A stretch of 64,000 bases of DNA from Actinobacteria bacterium UBA4426 (GTDB lineage Bacteria > Actinomycetota > Actinomycetes > S36-B12). The notes below the pieces were generated by a model. It was given only the letters and a program-made list of their open reading frames with translations, searched no databases and was not told the DNA's origin. The position numbers and the translations under genes were made by a program. Positions 54,036-63,351 of this stretch are shown one piece after another (the first letter of the stretch is position 1; every line of letters begins with the position of its first letter). The stretch covers positions 10,182 through 74,181 of the forward strand of contig DGQA01000018.1 of assembly GCA_002390705.1 (NCBI GenBank). The letters are read 5' to 3'.

Positions 54036-55130
54036 TCAGACTATCGCTCTCATGCTGTGAACAAATTGGTCATTCTCACTGGGCGTGCCGATGCTAACTC
54101 GGAGCCAACCGGAAGGACCGGTCTCTCGAACCAGTATTCCTTGTTCGAGTAGCGACTTCCAGATCAGATGAGAATCCGCGAACTCTCCAAAGTACAAGAA
54201 ATTCGCATCACTGGGGGCGACCCGCACGCCCAAGTCCGCCAAGGCACTCGCCACGTAATCACGTCCCTCCGTGATTTCATGAACGCGTGCCAGTGACTCT
54301 TGCGCAAATCCCAGTGCGGCAATTGCAGCCGCCTGCGAAATCGAAGAGAGGTGATAAGGCAATCGCACCAATTTGAGTGCCTGCACAATCTCTTCTCCAC
54401 TCACAGCGCAGTAACCGAGTCGCCCACCCGCGTAACCGAATGCTTTGCTCATGGTTCGAGACACGACCACGTTTGGATAGGTATCCAATAGTTTCACGGC
54501 AGTTGCATTTTTATCCCTGCGAAACTCCGCGTACGCCTCGTCAATAACCACTAACGCCCCCACTTCCCCAGCGGCAATCACGATTTTTTCAATTTCGACA
54601 AGCTCGATTAAAGTCCCCGTTGGATTATTAGGCGAAGCAAGAATCACCAGGTTAGGCGCGTGTGATGTGATTTCCGCCATTGCTAAGTCAATATCAACGG
54701 TGAAATCAGCCCGCCGAGGAAGCGACGTCATTTTAGTAAACGAATCTCGGGCATACTCCGGATACATTGAGTAGGTGGGATCAAACGTCAATGCTGTTGC
54801 TCCTGGCCCACCGAAGGCACTGAACAATTGCGACATTATCTCATTAGAACCATTTGCCGCCCATATGCGCCCAGGTGCAATTTTCACCCCTGATTCGTGA
54901 TTCAGATAATCAGCCAGGACCACCCGCAACTCCACAGCATCACGATCGGGGTACCTATTTACTTCACGGGCCGCCACGCCAACAGCCGCCGAAATCGCTG
55001 CAACCACTGACTCGCTCGGAGGATATGGGTTTTCGTTTACATTAAGTCGGACCGGCACCAGGTCGACCGGTGCTCCATACGGCGATTGCCCCTGTAAATC
55101 GGCACGAAGCGGCAACTCAAATTTGCTCAT
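54036..55130 (-). CDS. hisC: Histidinol-phosphate aminotransferase
   Basis: A PLP class I/II aminotransferase. 364 residues from the ATG at 55130; the PLP lysine is in SRTMSKAFGYAGGRLGY, and NVNENPYPP begins the core. The frame is open to 55208 but that would run into hisD. It lies 10 bases after hisD. Confidence 0.95.
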   Translation of the reverse strand: MSKFELPLRADLQGQSPYGAPVDLVPVRLNVNENPYPPSESVVAAISAAVGVAAREVNRYPDRDAVELRVVLADYLNHESGVKIAPGRIWAANGSNEIMSQLFSAFGGPGATALTFDPTYSMYPEYARDSFTKMTSLPRRADFTVDIDLAMAEITSHAPNLVILASPNNPTGTLIELVEIEKIVIAAGEVGALVVIDEAYAEFRRDKNATAVKLLDTYPNVVVSRTMSKAFGYAGGRLGYCAVSGEEIVQALKLVRLPYHLSSISQAAAIAALGFAQESLARVHEITEGRDYVASALADLGVRVAPSDANFLYFGEFADSHLIWKSLLEQGILVRETGPSGWLRVSIGTPSENDQFVHSMRAIV

Positions 55131-55140
55131 CCGCACACAC

Positions 55141-56454
55141 TCATTTCTCGGTCCGAACCGAGATCGCTTGCCCATGAGCAGGCAGATCCTCAGCGCTCGA
55201 CAGAGCAAGCACGTGCGGGGCCACTTCGATCAAAGCCTCGCGCGAGTATTCAATGATGTGGACTCCGCGCAGAAAAGTCTGCACCGATAAGCCGGATGAA
55301 TGCTTTGCTGAACCGGCGGTGGGCAAAACATGGTTCGAGCCAGCGCAGTAATCACCCAGGGATACGGGGGCGTACGTTCCGACAAAAATTGCACCGGCAT
55401 GTGTGACTCTACGCGCCACCTCGCGCGCATTATGAACGTGTACTTCCAGGTGCTCGGCTGCGTAGTCATCAACAACAGCCAAACCTTGTTCAAGATCGTC
55501 TACCAGAATTATCGCGCTTTGCACTCCACGAAGCGCCTTTTCGATGCGTTCGGAGTGTTTCGCCAGGGGCACCCGTAGCGCTAGCGAAGCTTCTACCCGT
55601 TGGGCCAAGGACTCACTGGCAGTAACCAGTACAGCTGCAGCAAGTTCGTCATGTTCAGCCTGGCTAATTAGATCAGCCGCAACATGTGTGGGGTCCGCAG
55701 TGTCATCCGCCAAAATCAGAATCTCCGTTGGTCCCGCCTCAGAATCAATGCCAATCACACCTTGCAACGCGCGCTTCGCAGCCGTTACATAAATATTTCC
55801 GGGCCCGGTTACTAGGTCCACCCGCTGACACTCCCCCGTCGGGAGTGTCACGCCATAAGCCAACATTGCCACGGCTTGGGCGCCCCCAACGGAATACACC
55901 TCATCAATGCCGAGTAGATGGCAAGCGGCCATGACCACCGGGTGCGGCCAACCCCCCCAGTCTTTTTGAGGCGGCGAGACGACAGCGATGGAACCGACTC
56001 CCGCAATCTGCGCTGGCACAACATTCATGACGACGCTGCTCGGATAAACGGCTTGGCCACCGGGCACATAAAGTCCCACGCGGTCAACTGGAATCCACCT
56101 TTCGGTGACAGTCCCGCCCGCCACGACTTCGGTTTCGCTTTCGCCACGGACTTGGTCTGAGTGCACTATTTTTGCGCGGCGAATTGATTCCAGCAACGCA
56201 GCCCGCACTGCGGGATCTAAATTCTCCGCCGCCTTTTTAAGTTCTGCGGCAGGAACACAAAGCGATGGGGGTGCAATGCCATCCAGCATGAGAGACCAGC
56301 GGGCTACCGCCTCGGCCCCGTTCACCCGGATATCTTCCAAGATCGGGGCAACTATTTTTGAGGCGTCGGCAACATTAGTGGCTGCTCGAGGCACCACGTT
56401 GGTCACAGACACCCCGCCAGCATCACCCTCCCGAAGATCGATGCGCCGAATCAT
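55141..56454 (-). CDS. hisD: Histidinol dehydrogenase
   Basis: The last step, oxidising histidinol to histidine with two NAD. VGLYVPGGQAVYPSSVVMN, SEAGPTEILILAD and GDYCAGSNHVLPT are the conserved blocks; the zinc and catalytic His/Glu are in QAEHDELA. ATG at 56454 lies 7 bases after a -10 and is preferred to 56487. 437 residues. It is the first gene of the his-trp block. Confidence 0.96.
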   Translation of the reverse strand: MIRRIDLREGDAGGVSVTNVVPRAATNVADASKIVAPILEDIRVNGAEAVARWSLMLDGIAPPSLCVPAAELKKAAENLDPAVRAALLESIRRAKIVHSDQVRGESETEVVAGGTVTERWIPVDRVGLYVPGGQAVYPSSVVMNVVPAQIAGVGSIAVVSPPQKDWGGWPHPVVMAACHLLGIDEVYSVGGAQAVAMLAYGVTLPTGECQRVDLVTGPGNIYVTAAKRALQGVIGIDSEAGPTEILILADDTADPTHVAADLISQAEHDELAAAVLVTASESLAQRVEASLALRVPLAKHSERIEKALRGVQSAIILVDDLEQGLAVVDDYAAEHLEVHVHNAREVARRVTHAGAIFVGTYAPVSLGDYCAGSNHVLPTAGSAKHSSGLSVQTFLRGVHIIEYSREALIEVAPHVLALSSAEDLPAHGQAISVRTEK

Positions 56455-56467
56455 GTGGATCAGTTTA
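56455..56467 (-). promoter_or_regulatory. Predicted leaderless promoter (-10) of hisD
   Basis: TAAACT (56467-56462) plus 7 bases plus ATG. It overlaps by two bases the -10 of the divergent LON gene. No room remains for a histidine attenuator. Confidence 0.5.
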
Positions 56468-56477
56468 CTCTGTCCTA
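56466..56477 (+). promoter_or_regulatory. Predicted leaderless promoter (-10) of the LON-domain gene
   Basis: TACTCT (56466-56471) plus 6 bases plus GTG on the plus strand. Confidence 0.5.
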
Positions 56478-57158
56478 GTGACTTCACATATTTCGCTCTT
56501 TCCCCTCAACACCATTTTGGTGCCGGGTCTGGTGCTCCCGCTTCATATTTTTGAACCACGGTACCGATTAATGGTCCAGGAGCTTCTGGAAATCCCCGAT
56601 GAAGACGAACGTGAGTTTGGGGTCGTTTCGATTCGAGATGGCCACGATATAACGACATTAGGTATCGACGCACTCCACCCGATCGGCATCTCGGCCATTA
56701 TGCGTGAAGTTACCCCGAGTGAAGACGGCCGCTACGACATCGTCACAACGGGTGCTCGTCGATTTACCGTCAAGGCTGTGGATACCAGTTCACCTCTTTT
56801 GAGCGCCGACGTTGAGTGGCTCCCCGAACCCGTTCCCGTGGAGTCAGCGGAACTTTCCCTACTTACCAAAAGCACGCTCAGTGAATTTGCCGCCTACCGC
56901 GCTGCCCTCTCGGGTGAACTCAATAGCAACGTCTCGATCTTTGAAGAACTCCCAAAAGACCCGGTGGTGGTCGGCTACCTCCTCACCGCAGCCATTTTGC
57001 TGCCAACCGATGAACGTCAGGCGCTTCTTGGCGCAGAAACAGCCGAGTCTCGGCTTGAACTAGTGCGCACGTTACTTCGGCGTGAGACCAGCCTGATCCA
57101 ACATTTCGGCGCCTTGCCTGCAATTGATCTCCTGACAGATAACTTTTCGTCCAACTAG
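56478..57158 (+). CDS. LON N-terminal-domain protein
   Basis: A 226-residue protein made of the substrate-binding LON/PUA-like domain alone, without the AAA or protease parts: SHISLFPLNTILVPGLVLPLHIFEPRYR is the typical opening. Such proteins are common in actinobacteria; the role is not established, perhaps a protease adaptor. GTG start, predicted leaderless. It is followed by ybaK at 12 bases. Confidence 0.85.
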   Translation: MTSHISLFPLNTILVPGLVLPLHIFEPRYRLMVQELLEIPDEDEREFGVVSIRDGHDITTLGIDALHPIGISAIMREVTPSEDGRYDIVTTGARRFTVKAVDTSSPLLSADVEWLPEPVPVESAELSLLTKSTLSEFAAYRAALSGELNSNVSIFEELPKDPVVVGYLLTAAILLPTDERQALLGAETAESRLELVRTLLRRETSLIQHFGALPAIDLLTDNFSSN

Positions 57159-57170
57159 GATCAATTTACG

Positions 57171-57650
57171 ATGAAGGCCCTGGCGATCACTCCGGCAACA
57201 ATAGCTTTAGATTCCTCCGGCGTTCCATATACGTTACACAAATTCGAGAGCGACACCGTAACTAGTTTCGGCAAAGAAGCTGCCCTCAGGATGGCAGTTG
57301 ACGAGAATCAAGTATTCAAAACTATTCTTTTCGGCGATAAGGAAATGGCCGTCGTAGCGATCGCCCCGGTTTCACGAAAAATCAGTACTAAGCGGCTCGC
57401 TGCAACGGTCGGCGTCCGCAACTTGGAACCGATGGAATCTACGCTTGCCCAGAAAATGAGTGGCTACGTCCTGGGTGGAATCAGCCCATTTGGGCAAAAA
57501 AAACAGCTCGAGACGGTAATTGATTCAAGTGCCGACAACTGTGAAACCATCTATGTCAGTGGCGGTCGTCGCGGGCTCGAAATCTGCATTGCCCCCACAG
57601 ATCTCATGCACGTTCTCAACGCAATAGTGGCGCACATTCATGCTGAGTGA
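57171..57650 (+). CDS. ybaK: YbaK/EbsC-family aminoacyl-tRNA deacylase
   Basis: Edits mischarged tRNA, usually Cys-tRNA(Pro), in trans. 159 residues; FKTILFGDKEMAVVAIAP carries the conserved lysine and GGISPFGQKKQ is the signature loop. It starts at ATG, 12 bases after the LON gene, with AGGA upstream. Its 3' end overlaps the convergent membrane-protein gene by 13 bases. Confidence 0.9.
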   Translation: MKALAITPATIALDSSGVPYTLHKFESDTVTSFGKEAALRMAVDENQVFKTILFGDKEMAVVAIAPVSRKISTKRLAATVGVRNLEPMESTLAQKMSGYVLGGISPFGQKKQLETVIDSSADNCETIYVSGGRRGLEICIAPTDLMHVLNAIVAHIHAE

Positions 57651-58183
57651 CTTCGGCTGTGTTTACGCTCTGTTAGGAAGTCGCCAAAAGCCATAATCGC
57701 AATCACCACACTTGACCCCAGCGGCCACATTAAAACCATGGCAGGCAAAGTAACTTCAAGTGGGCCATCAAGGACCGTTGAATCGGGAATCTCCACATTT
57801 TCCAGATCAACAGTGCCCAAATTCGAACCCACCCACCACATCGTCCAAGTTCCCACCGCCGAAGATGCCAAGGCCGCCGCCAAACTGGCCAGCAGATGCT
57901 CCCTTCGCATCGACACCAAGGCGATCGCCATAAATACGCCAGCAAGGGCGCCCAGTGCTCCAAATGCAATATTGGCCGCGAAATATTCCTGGGGTTGGAA
58001 TCCTTCGGGTACAACCCGATCCGGCGTCACCACCACTGACACTCTGGGGGCCAAGGACCACCACAGGACTCCGAGTGCGGCACCTGAAAGTCCACCGGCA
58101 ATCACACCGGTAATGAACACTGTTACTGCTTTGCGTGTTCGGGCCGGGGTTTTACCCAGATCAGCATTCACTACATCAGGCAT
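57638..58183 (-). CDS. Conserved membrane protein (DUF2567-like)
   Basis: A 181-residue protein with about four membrane helices and an arginine-rich C terminus. By size and topology it may be related to the mycobacterial DUF2567 proteins; I am not certain. The ATG at 58183 lies within the last codons of dnaE (13-base overlap). Function unknown. Confidence 0.55.
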   Translation of the reverse strand: MPDVVNADLGKTPARTRKAVTVFITGVIAGGLSGAALGVLWWSLAPRVSVVVTPDRVVPEGFQPQEYFAANIAFGALGALAGVFMAIALVSMRREHLLASLAAALASSAVGTWTMWWVGSNLGTVDLENVEIPDSTVLDGPLEVTLPAMVLMWPLGSSVVIAIMAFGDFLTERKHSRSHSA

Positions 58184-61100
58184 GATGAACCTAAAAGCGC
58201 CTTTAAATCCCCAAAGAGTGAGGGGGAAGGTGTCACTCGAAATACATCATCAAGTTTCATCACCGTCGTCGACGTCCCACCGCTGAGGTGCAACTGCACC
58301 TCGGTTGTTCCCGGGTGTTGGGCAAGAATTGTCTTCAACCGCGCAACCAGCGGTGGGACACAGCGCGCGGCAGCCATGGTAAGTCGAACCGGACCTGCTG
58401 GGGCTCCGGATAGATCGGGCGCAATAACTTCGAGTGCAATTGCCCTAATCCCGTCTTCGTCGCTGCGGTCAATTTTGGTGCGAATAACCAAAATTGAGTC
58501 ATCAACTAAAAGCGTTCCAAAGGATGCATACGAGGCCGGGAAGACCATAACTTCCAGGGTCCCCTCAAGGTCTTCAATTGTCACGATCGCCCACGCTGAG
58601 CCCTTTTTCGTAGTCTTACGCACCACGCTTGTCACCAGGCCGCCTAACGAAACCACCTGGCCATCAAGATGCTCATCGATTAGAACAGAGGCGATACTTC
58701 GATCTGAGAGTTGTGCGAGTGCACTTTCCATACCGAAAAGTGGGTGATCTGACACGTACAGACCCAGCATGTCGCGTTCGTGCGCTAGTAAGAGCGACTT
58801 CTCCCATTCGGTGATTCCAATAACGGGTCGCTCAATCAGTGATTCCCCGCCACCTTCCTCTAGCCCTCCAAATAGATCAAACTGGCCGACCGCCTCGGAA
58901 CGCTTGATGTCAACTGCGGCGTCAATTACTTGCTCGTGCACCCCGCTCAAGCCCTTACGGGTGTGCCCCAAACTGTCGAATGCGCCAGCTTTTACCAACG
59001 ACTCAACTACCCGCCTGTTACACACTGCAATATCTACTTTCGCAATGAAGTCATGGAAGTCAGCGAATCGCCCTACTCTGTTTCGAGTGGCAATAATCGA
59101 CTCAACAACATTGGTTCCTACATTACGAATCGCTGTCAACCCAAAACGAATATCACTCCCTCGCGGTGTGTAATTCGAATCAGAATCGTTTACGTCGGGG
59201 GGCAACACTTTGATCCCCATCCGTCGGCACTCGTTCAGGTAGATCGCTGAGCGTTCCTTGTCATCAGCCATTGAAGTGAGGAGCGCCGCCATGTATTCGG
59301 CTGGGTAATTAGCTTTTAAATAGGCGGTCCAATACGACACCAATCCATAACCAGCCGTATGCGCCTTATTAAACGCGTAATCAGAAAAAGGGACCAAGAC
59401 TTCCCACAATTTATTGATAGCGGGTTCTGAGAATCCGCGCTCGCGCATTCCTTCACTGAACGGGACGAACTCTTGCTCGAGAATTTCTTTCTTCTTCTTG
59501 CCCATTGCACGGCGTAGTAAATCCGCTTTCCCTAAGGAGTATCCGGCCAGTAATTGAGCAATCGCCATCACCTGTTCCTGATAGACAATTAGGCCATAGG
59601 TGTCCCCAAGAATCTCGCTTAAGGGCGCTTCAAGTTCAGGGTGGATCGGGACAACCGGCTTGCGGCCATTTTTTCGATCTGCATAATCATTATGTGCATT
59701 TGCACCCATCGGGCCAGGTCGATACAGCGCGAGCACTGCCGAAATATCTTCGAAATTGTCCGGTGCCATGGAGCGCAATAGCGAACGCATGGGTCCACCG
59801 TCAAGTTGGAAAACACCCAATGTGTCACCGCGGGACAGCAGCTCATAGGCGGGGCCATCGTCGAGGCCGAGGGTTTCTAGCACAACCTCGGCTCCGGTAT
59901 TACGCATGATATTTTCCAGGCAATCATCAAGAACTGAGAGGTTGCGTAATCCCAAGAAATCCATTTTGAGTAGTCCGAGCGCCTCACATGCGCCCATGTC
60001 GAACTGGGTGATTATTGCGCCATCTTGTTCGCGCTTCCACACCGGAATCACGTCCATGAGTGGCTCACTGCACAAAATCACGCCCGCGGCGTGCACACCT
60101 GGCTGTCTTTTAAGACCCTCCAAACCTTTGGCCGTGTCAACAACCGTCTTCGCCTCCGGATCACTTAAACACAGCGCCCGGAACTCGGCCGCTTCAGAGT
60201 AACGAGAGTCTTCCGGATCAAACGCGCCTTTGAGCGTGATGTCTTTGCCCATGACGGACGGTGGCATTGCCTTCGTGATCCGTTCGCCTACCGAATATGG
60301 CAGACCCAGGACCCGAGCACTGTCTTTGACAGCCGCCTTCGCCTTGATCGAACCGTAGGTAACAATCTGTGCGACTCGCTCTTCACCATATTTCTCTGTT
60401 GCGTACCGGATCATGTCTGCGCGGCGACGTTCATCAAAGTCAATGTCAATATCAGGCATTGAGATTCGCTCGGGGTTGAGAAAGCGCTCGAAAAGCAGGC
60501 CGTGCTCAATCGGGTCAAGATCGGTAATGCCCAATGCGTAGGAGATCATGGCGCCCGCTGCCGAGCCTCGGCCCGGCCCGACTCGAATCCCACTAGTTTT
60601 CGCATGCTGCACCAGATCGGCGACAACGAGAAAATACCCAGGGAATCCCATTTGTGCAATGACACCCAATTCATATTCAGCTTGGGTCCGGACCGGATCA
60701 GGTACACCGGCTGAGTACCTGCGCGCTAGACCAATTTCAACTTCCTTTACCAACCATGACTCTTCACTCTCACCGGCTGGAATGTCAGCGCGCGGCATGA
60801 GATTCGCACCCTCGCTGAATTCAACATTGCACCGTTCCGCGATTAGGAGCGTGTTGTCACACGCCTCAGGGAATTCGCTCCAAAGCTCCCGCATTTGCGC
60901 GGAAGACTTCAAATAGAAATCACGCGCATCAAATCTGAATCTTTTAGGGTCATCAAGAGTCGTTCTGGTTCCAATGCACAGCAAAACATCATGTGTATCG
61001 GCATCGCTTTCGTGGATGTAATGCATGTCATTGGTAGCAATTAAAGGCAAGTCAAGTGCCTTGGCGATTTTGATCAGATCGGGCATGAAGTTTCGCTCGA

Positions 61101-61716
61101 TTGCTAACCCGTGATCCATGATCTCGGCAAAGAAGTTTCCCGCGCCGAAAATATCCCGGTAGTCCGCGGCCGCCGCGAGTGCCTTGTTGTACTGACCGGC
61201 TTGTAACCAGCGATTCACTTCACCACTCGCACAACCGGTTGTCCCAATCAAGCCTTTGCCATAGCGGTCTAAAAGTTCTCGGTCAAAGCGAGGTTTGTGG
61301 TAATACCCTTCAATACTGGCAAGGGATGACAAGCGGAACAGGTTATGCATCCCCTGGGTGTTCTCTGCCCAAAGGGTCATATGCGTGTAACTTTGCTTAC
61401 CGCGACCAGCCCCAGGATCTTCGGGAGCTCCCTCGTCAAAACCACCGCCAAAATCAAACCGAGAACGCTCAAACCGGCCCTGTGGGGCGTAATAACCTTC
61501 CAGCCCGATTATTGGCTTTACACCGTGCGCCTTACCCTTTTTCCAGAAGTCATATGCGCCGAAGAGGTTGCCATGGTCGGTCATGGCAATAGCGGACATG
61601 CCCTGTTCTTTTGCCGCTAAAAAAAGTTCATCTAGCTTCGATGCGCCATCAAGCATCGAATATTCGGTGTGAACATGCAGGTGGACGAAGTCGCCGCTTC
61701 TTTCCGTCGCACCCAC
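58171..61716 (-). CDS. dnaE: DNA polymerase III alpha subunit
   Basis: The main replicative polymerase (DnaE1 type), 1181 residues. The N-terminal PHP domain looks intact (HLHVHTEYSMLDGA, MTDHGN, EIMDHGL, ATNDMHYI), so it may proofread as in mycobacteria. The catalytic triad includes PDIDIDFDERRR. A helix-hairpin-helix and an OB domain follow. GTG start (61716) with AAGGG upstream; the PHP sequence supports it. 97 bases to rluD hold no gene. Confidence 0.97.
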   Translation of the reverse strand: MGATERSGDFVHLHVHTEYSMLDGASKLDELFLAAKEQGMSAIAMTDHGNLFGAYDFWKKGKAHGVKPIIGLEGYYAPQGRFERSRFDFGGGFDEGAPEDPGAGRGKQSYTHMTLWAENTQGMHNLFRLSSLASIEGYYHKPRFDRELLDRYGKGLIGTTGCASGEVNRWLQAGQYNKALAAAADYRDIFGAGNFFAEIMDHGLAIERNFMPDLIKIAKALDLPLIATNDMHYIHESDADTHDVLLCIGTRTTLDDPKRFRFDARDFYLKSSAQMRELWSEFPEACDNTLLIAERCNVEFSEGANLMPRADIPAGESEESWLVKEVEIGLARRYSAGVPDPVRTQAEYELGVIAQMGFPGYFLVVADLVQHAKTSGIRVGPGRGSAAGAMISYALGITDLDPIEHGLLFERFLNPERISMPDIDIDFDERRRADMIRYATEKYGEERVAQIVTYGSIKAKAAVKDSARVLGLPYSVGERITKAMPPSVMGKDITLKGAFDPEDSRYSEAAEFRALCLSDPEAKTVVDTAKGLEGLKRQPGVHAAGVILCSEPLMDVIPVWKREQDGAIITQFDMGACEALGLLKMDFLGLRNLSVLDDCLENIMRNTGAEVVLETLGLDDGPAYELLSRGDTLGVFQLDGGPMRSLLRSMAPDNFEDISAVLALYRPGPMGANAHNDYADRKNGRKPVVPIHPELEAPLSEILGDTYGLIVYQEQVMAIAQLLAGYSLGKADLLRRAMGKKKKEILEQEFVPFSEGMRERGFSEPAINKLWEVLVPFSDYAFNKAHTAGYGLVSYWTAYLKANYPAEYMAALLTSMADDKERSAIYLNECRRMGIKVLPPDVNDSDSNYTPRGSDIRFGLTAIRNVGTNVVESIIATRNRVGRFADFHDFIAKVDIAVCNRRVVESLVKAGAFDSLGHTRKGLSGVHEQVIDAAVDIKRSEAVGQFDLFGGLEEGGGESLIERPVIGITEWEKSLLLAHERDMLGLYVSDHPLFGMESALAQLSDRSIASVLIDEHLDGQVVSLGGLVTSVVRKTTKKGSAWAIVTIEDLEGTLEVMVFPASYASFGTLLVDDSILVIRTKIDRSDEDGIRAIALEVIAPDLSGAPAGPVRLTMAAARCVPPLVARLKTILAQHPGTTEVQLHLSGGTSTTVMKLDDVFRVTPSPSLFGDLKALLGSSCLM

Positions 61717-61813
61717 GCCATCACCCTTATCAATCTACGACTTGCCTACCAATAATTTCCATGAAAACCACCTGCCAGACCACTGCATAAGGGGAAGATG
61801 CAGAAATTAGCTC

Positions 61814-62740
61814 TCAAGCATCGCGCAAAATTCCTAGAGCACGAGTGAGGTCCTCGCTGTATTCACTTTTCAGTTCAATTTTTTCACCGGTCCGCGGATG
61901 ATCGAATCCAAGTTCAACCGCGTGTAACCATTGGCGATCTAGACCCAATCGAGCCGCTAAAACCGGATCTCCACCGTACATGGTGTCCCCGGTAATTGGA
62001 TGACGCATCGCTGACATATGCACCCGAATTTGATGGGTTCTTCCCGTTTCGAGTTGCACCTGCACTAATGAAGCATGCCGAAATGCTTCCAGGGTTTCGT
62101 AGTGGGTAACGCTAGGCTTACCATCCCTCGTGACCGCATACTTGTACTCGTGACCGGGATGGCGCCCAATAGCAGCGTCAATTGTTCCCACAAGTGGATC
62201 CAGCAGTCCTTGGACAACCGCGTGGTAGAGCTTGTGCACCTCCCTATTCCGGAACAGGTTTTTCATGCGCGAGTAAGATGTCTCGTTTTTGGCCACGGCC
62301 ATAAGCCCAGAAGTTCCCGCATCAAGTCGGTGGACGATCCCTTCTCGTTCGGGAGCCCCTGACGTACTAATTGCGTACCCGGCCGCAACCAGGCCACCGA
62401 TGACTGTCGGACCTTCCCAACCACGGCTGGGGTGGGCCGCGACCCCTTGTGGCTTATCAACGACAACTAGATCCGAGTCATCGTAAATAATTTGCATCCC
62501 TGGAACTGGCTCGGCGATGATCTCAATCGTTTCCTTTGTCGGTGCAATATCTAGATCAACATCGATCTTTTGACCTTCGATTACGCGATCACTTTTGACC
62601 AATGAACGGTCAGCAGCGCAGATTGCACCGGCCTCAATCAGCGCCACCGCAGCGGAGCGGCTCAGACCCAGCAGTCGGGTTAACGCGACGTCGACCCGCT
62701 CCCCTGCAAGACCTTCCGGGATTGTGAACTCACGAATCAC
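61814..62740 (-). CDS. rluD: 23S rRNA pseudouridine synthase, RluD family
   Basis: Makes pseudouridine in helix 69 of 23S rRNA in the family prototype; the exact site here is unproven. An N-terminal S4 RNA-binding domain (residues 13-60) is followed by the catalytic domain with HRLDAGTSGLMAVAK holding the catalytic Asp. 308 residues. GTG start overlapping the lspA stop (GTGA), the common lspA-rluD pair. Confidence 0.94.
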   Translation of the reverse strand: MIREFTIPEGLAGERVDVALTRLLGLSRSAAVALIEAGAICAADRSLVKSDRVIEGQKIDVDLDIAPTKETIEIIAEPVPGMQIIYDDSDLVVVDKPQGVAAHPSRGWEGPTVIGGLVAAGYAISTSGAPEREGIVHRLDAGTSGLMAVAKNETSYSRMKNLFRNREVHKLYHAVVQGLLDPLVGTIDAAIGRHPGHEYKYAVTRDGKPSVTHYETLEAFRHASLVQVQLETGRTHQIRVHMSAMRHPITGDTMYGGDPVLAARLGLDRQWLHAVELGFDHPRTGEKIELKSEYSEDLTRALGILRDA

Positions 62741-63306
62741 AGGTCTGACTCCACCTGGGAGCCAGCCACTTGTGGTTTTCCATCAAGCGGCACCCCGCGC
62801 ACCAACAAAATCGCCATGCCGATTCCTGAAATGACCACGGCCATGTCAGCAATGTTAAAAATTGCCCAATAAGGAAGTTGGATGAAATCAACAACCGCAC
62901 CCTCAAATGGACCTGGTGAGCGAAACATGCGGTCAATCAAGTTTCCCAATGAACCGCCGAGTATCCCACCAAGAGCAAGCGCCCACGGAAGGCTTCCCAG
63001 CCGTCGCGCATAACGAAAGATAACCACAACAACGGCAATTGCAATCAATGTGAACAGCCAGGTGACGCCCGTACCTATGGAAAAGGCTGCCCCCGTGTTT
63101 TCGGTGTAAGTGAATTTGAGGAAACCGCCAAGCAACGTGATCGGGTCTTCGCCCGACAACCTTCGTGGAAGTAAATATTGCTGCGCCCAGTATTTAGTGA
63201 GCTGATCGAGCCCAACAATCACCAACGCGACTGCTCCGAAAATTGCAAGTTCACGTCGGTTACGCCGAGACCTTTTATGGTGCGCGGTTGCAATGGGATC
63301 GGACAC
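62737..63306 (-). CDS. lspA: Lipoprotein signal peptidase
   Basis: An inner-membrane aspartyl protease that cuts lipoprotein signal peptides after Lgt acts. Four helices, with the active-site aspartates in GNLIDR and FNIADMAVV. 189 residues from the GTG at 63306, 6 bases after a -10 hexamer; GTG at 63312 is two codons upstream. Confidence 0.95.
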   Translation of the reverse strand: MSDPIATAHHKRSRRNRRELAIFGAVALVIVGLDQLTKYWAQQYLLPRRLSGEDPITLLGGFLKFTYTENTGAAFSIGTGVTWLFTLIAIAVVVVIFRYARRLGSLPWALALGGILGGSLGNLIDRMFRSPGPFEGAVVDFIQLPYWAIFNIADMAVVISGIGMAILLVRGVPLDGKPQVAGSQVESDL

Positions 63307-63318
63307 CCCCACACTCTA
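63307..63318 (-). promoter_or_regulatory. Predicted leaderless promoter (-10) of lspA
   Basis: TAGAGT (63318-63313) plus 6 bases plus GTG, in the gap after the TraR/DksA-like gene. Confidence 0.45.
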
Positions 63319-63351
63319 CGCGAGTGCTCACGGGTAATTTCCGAGACGCAC

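Noticed and set aside
61783..61803. Hairpin between rluD and dnaE
   Set aside because: Perfect 6-base stem but no run of U on either strand, so I do not call a terminator.
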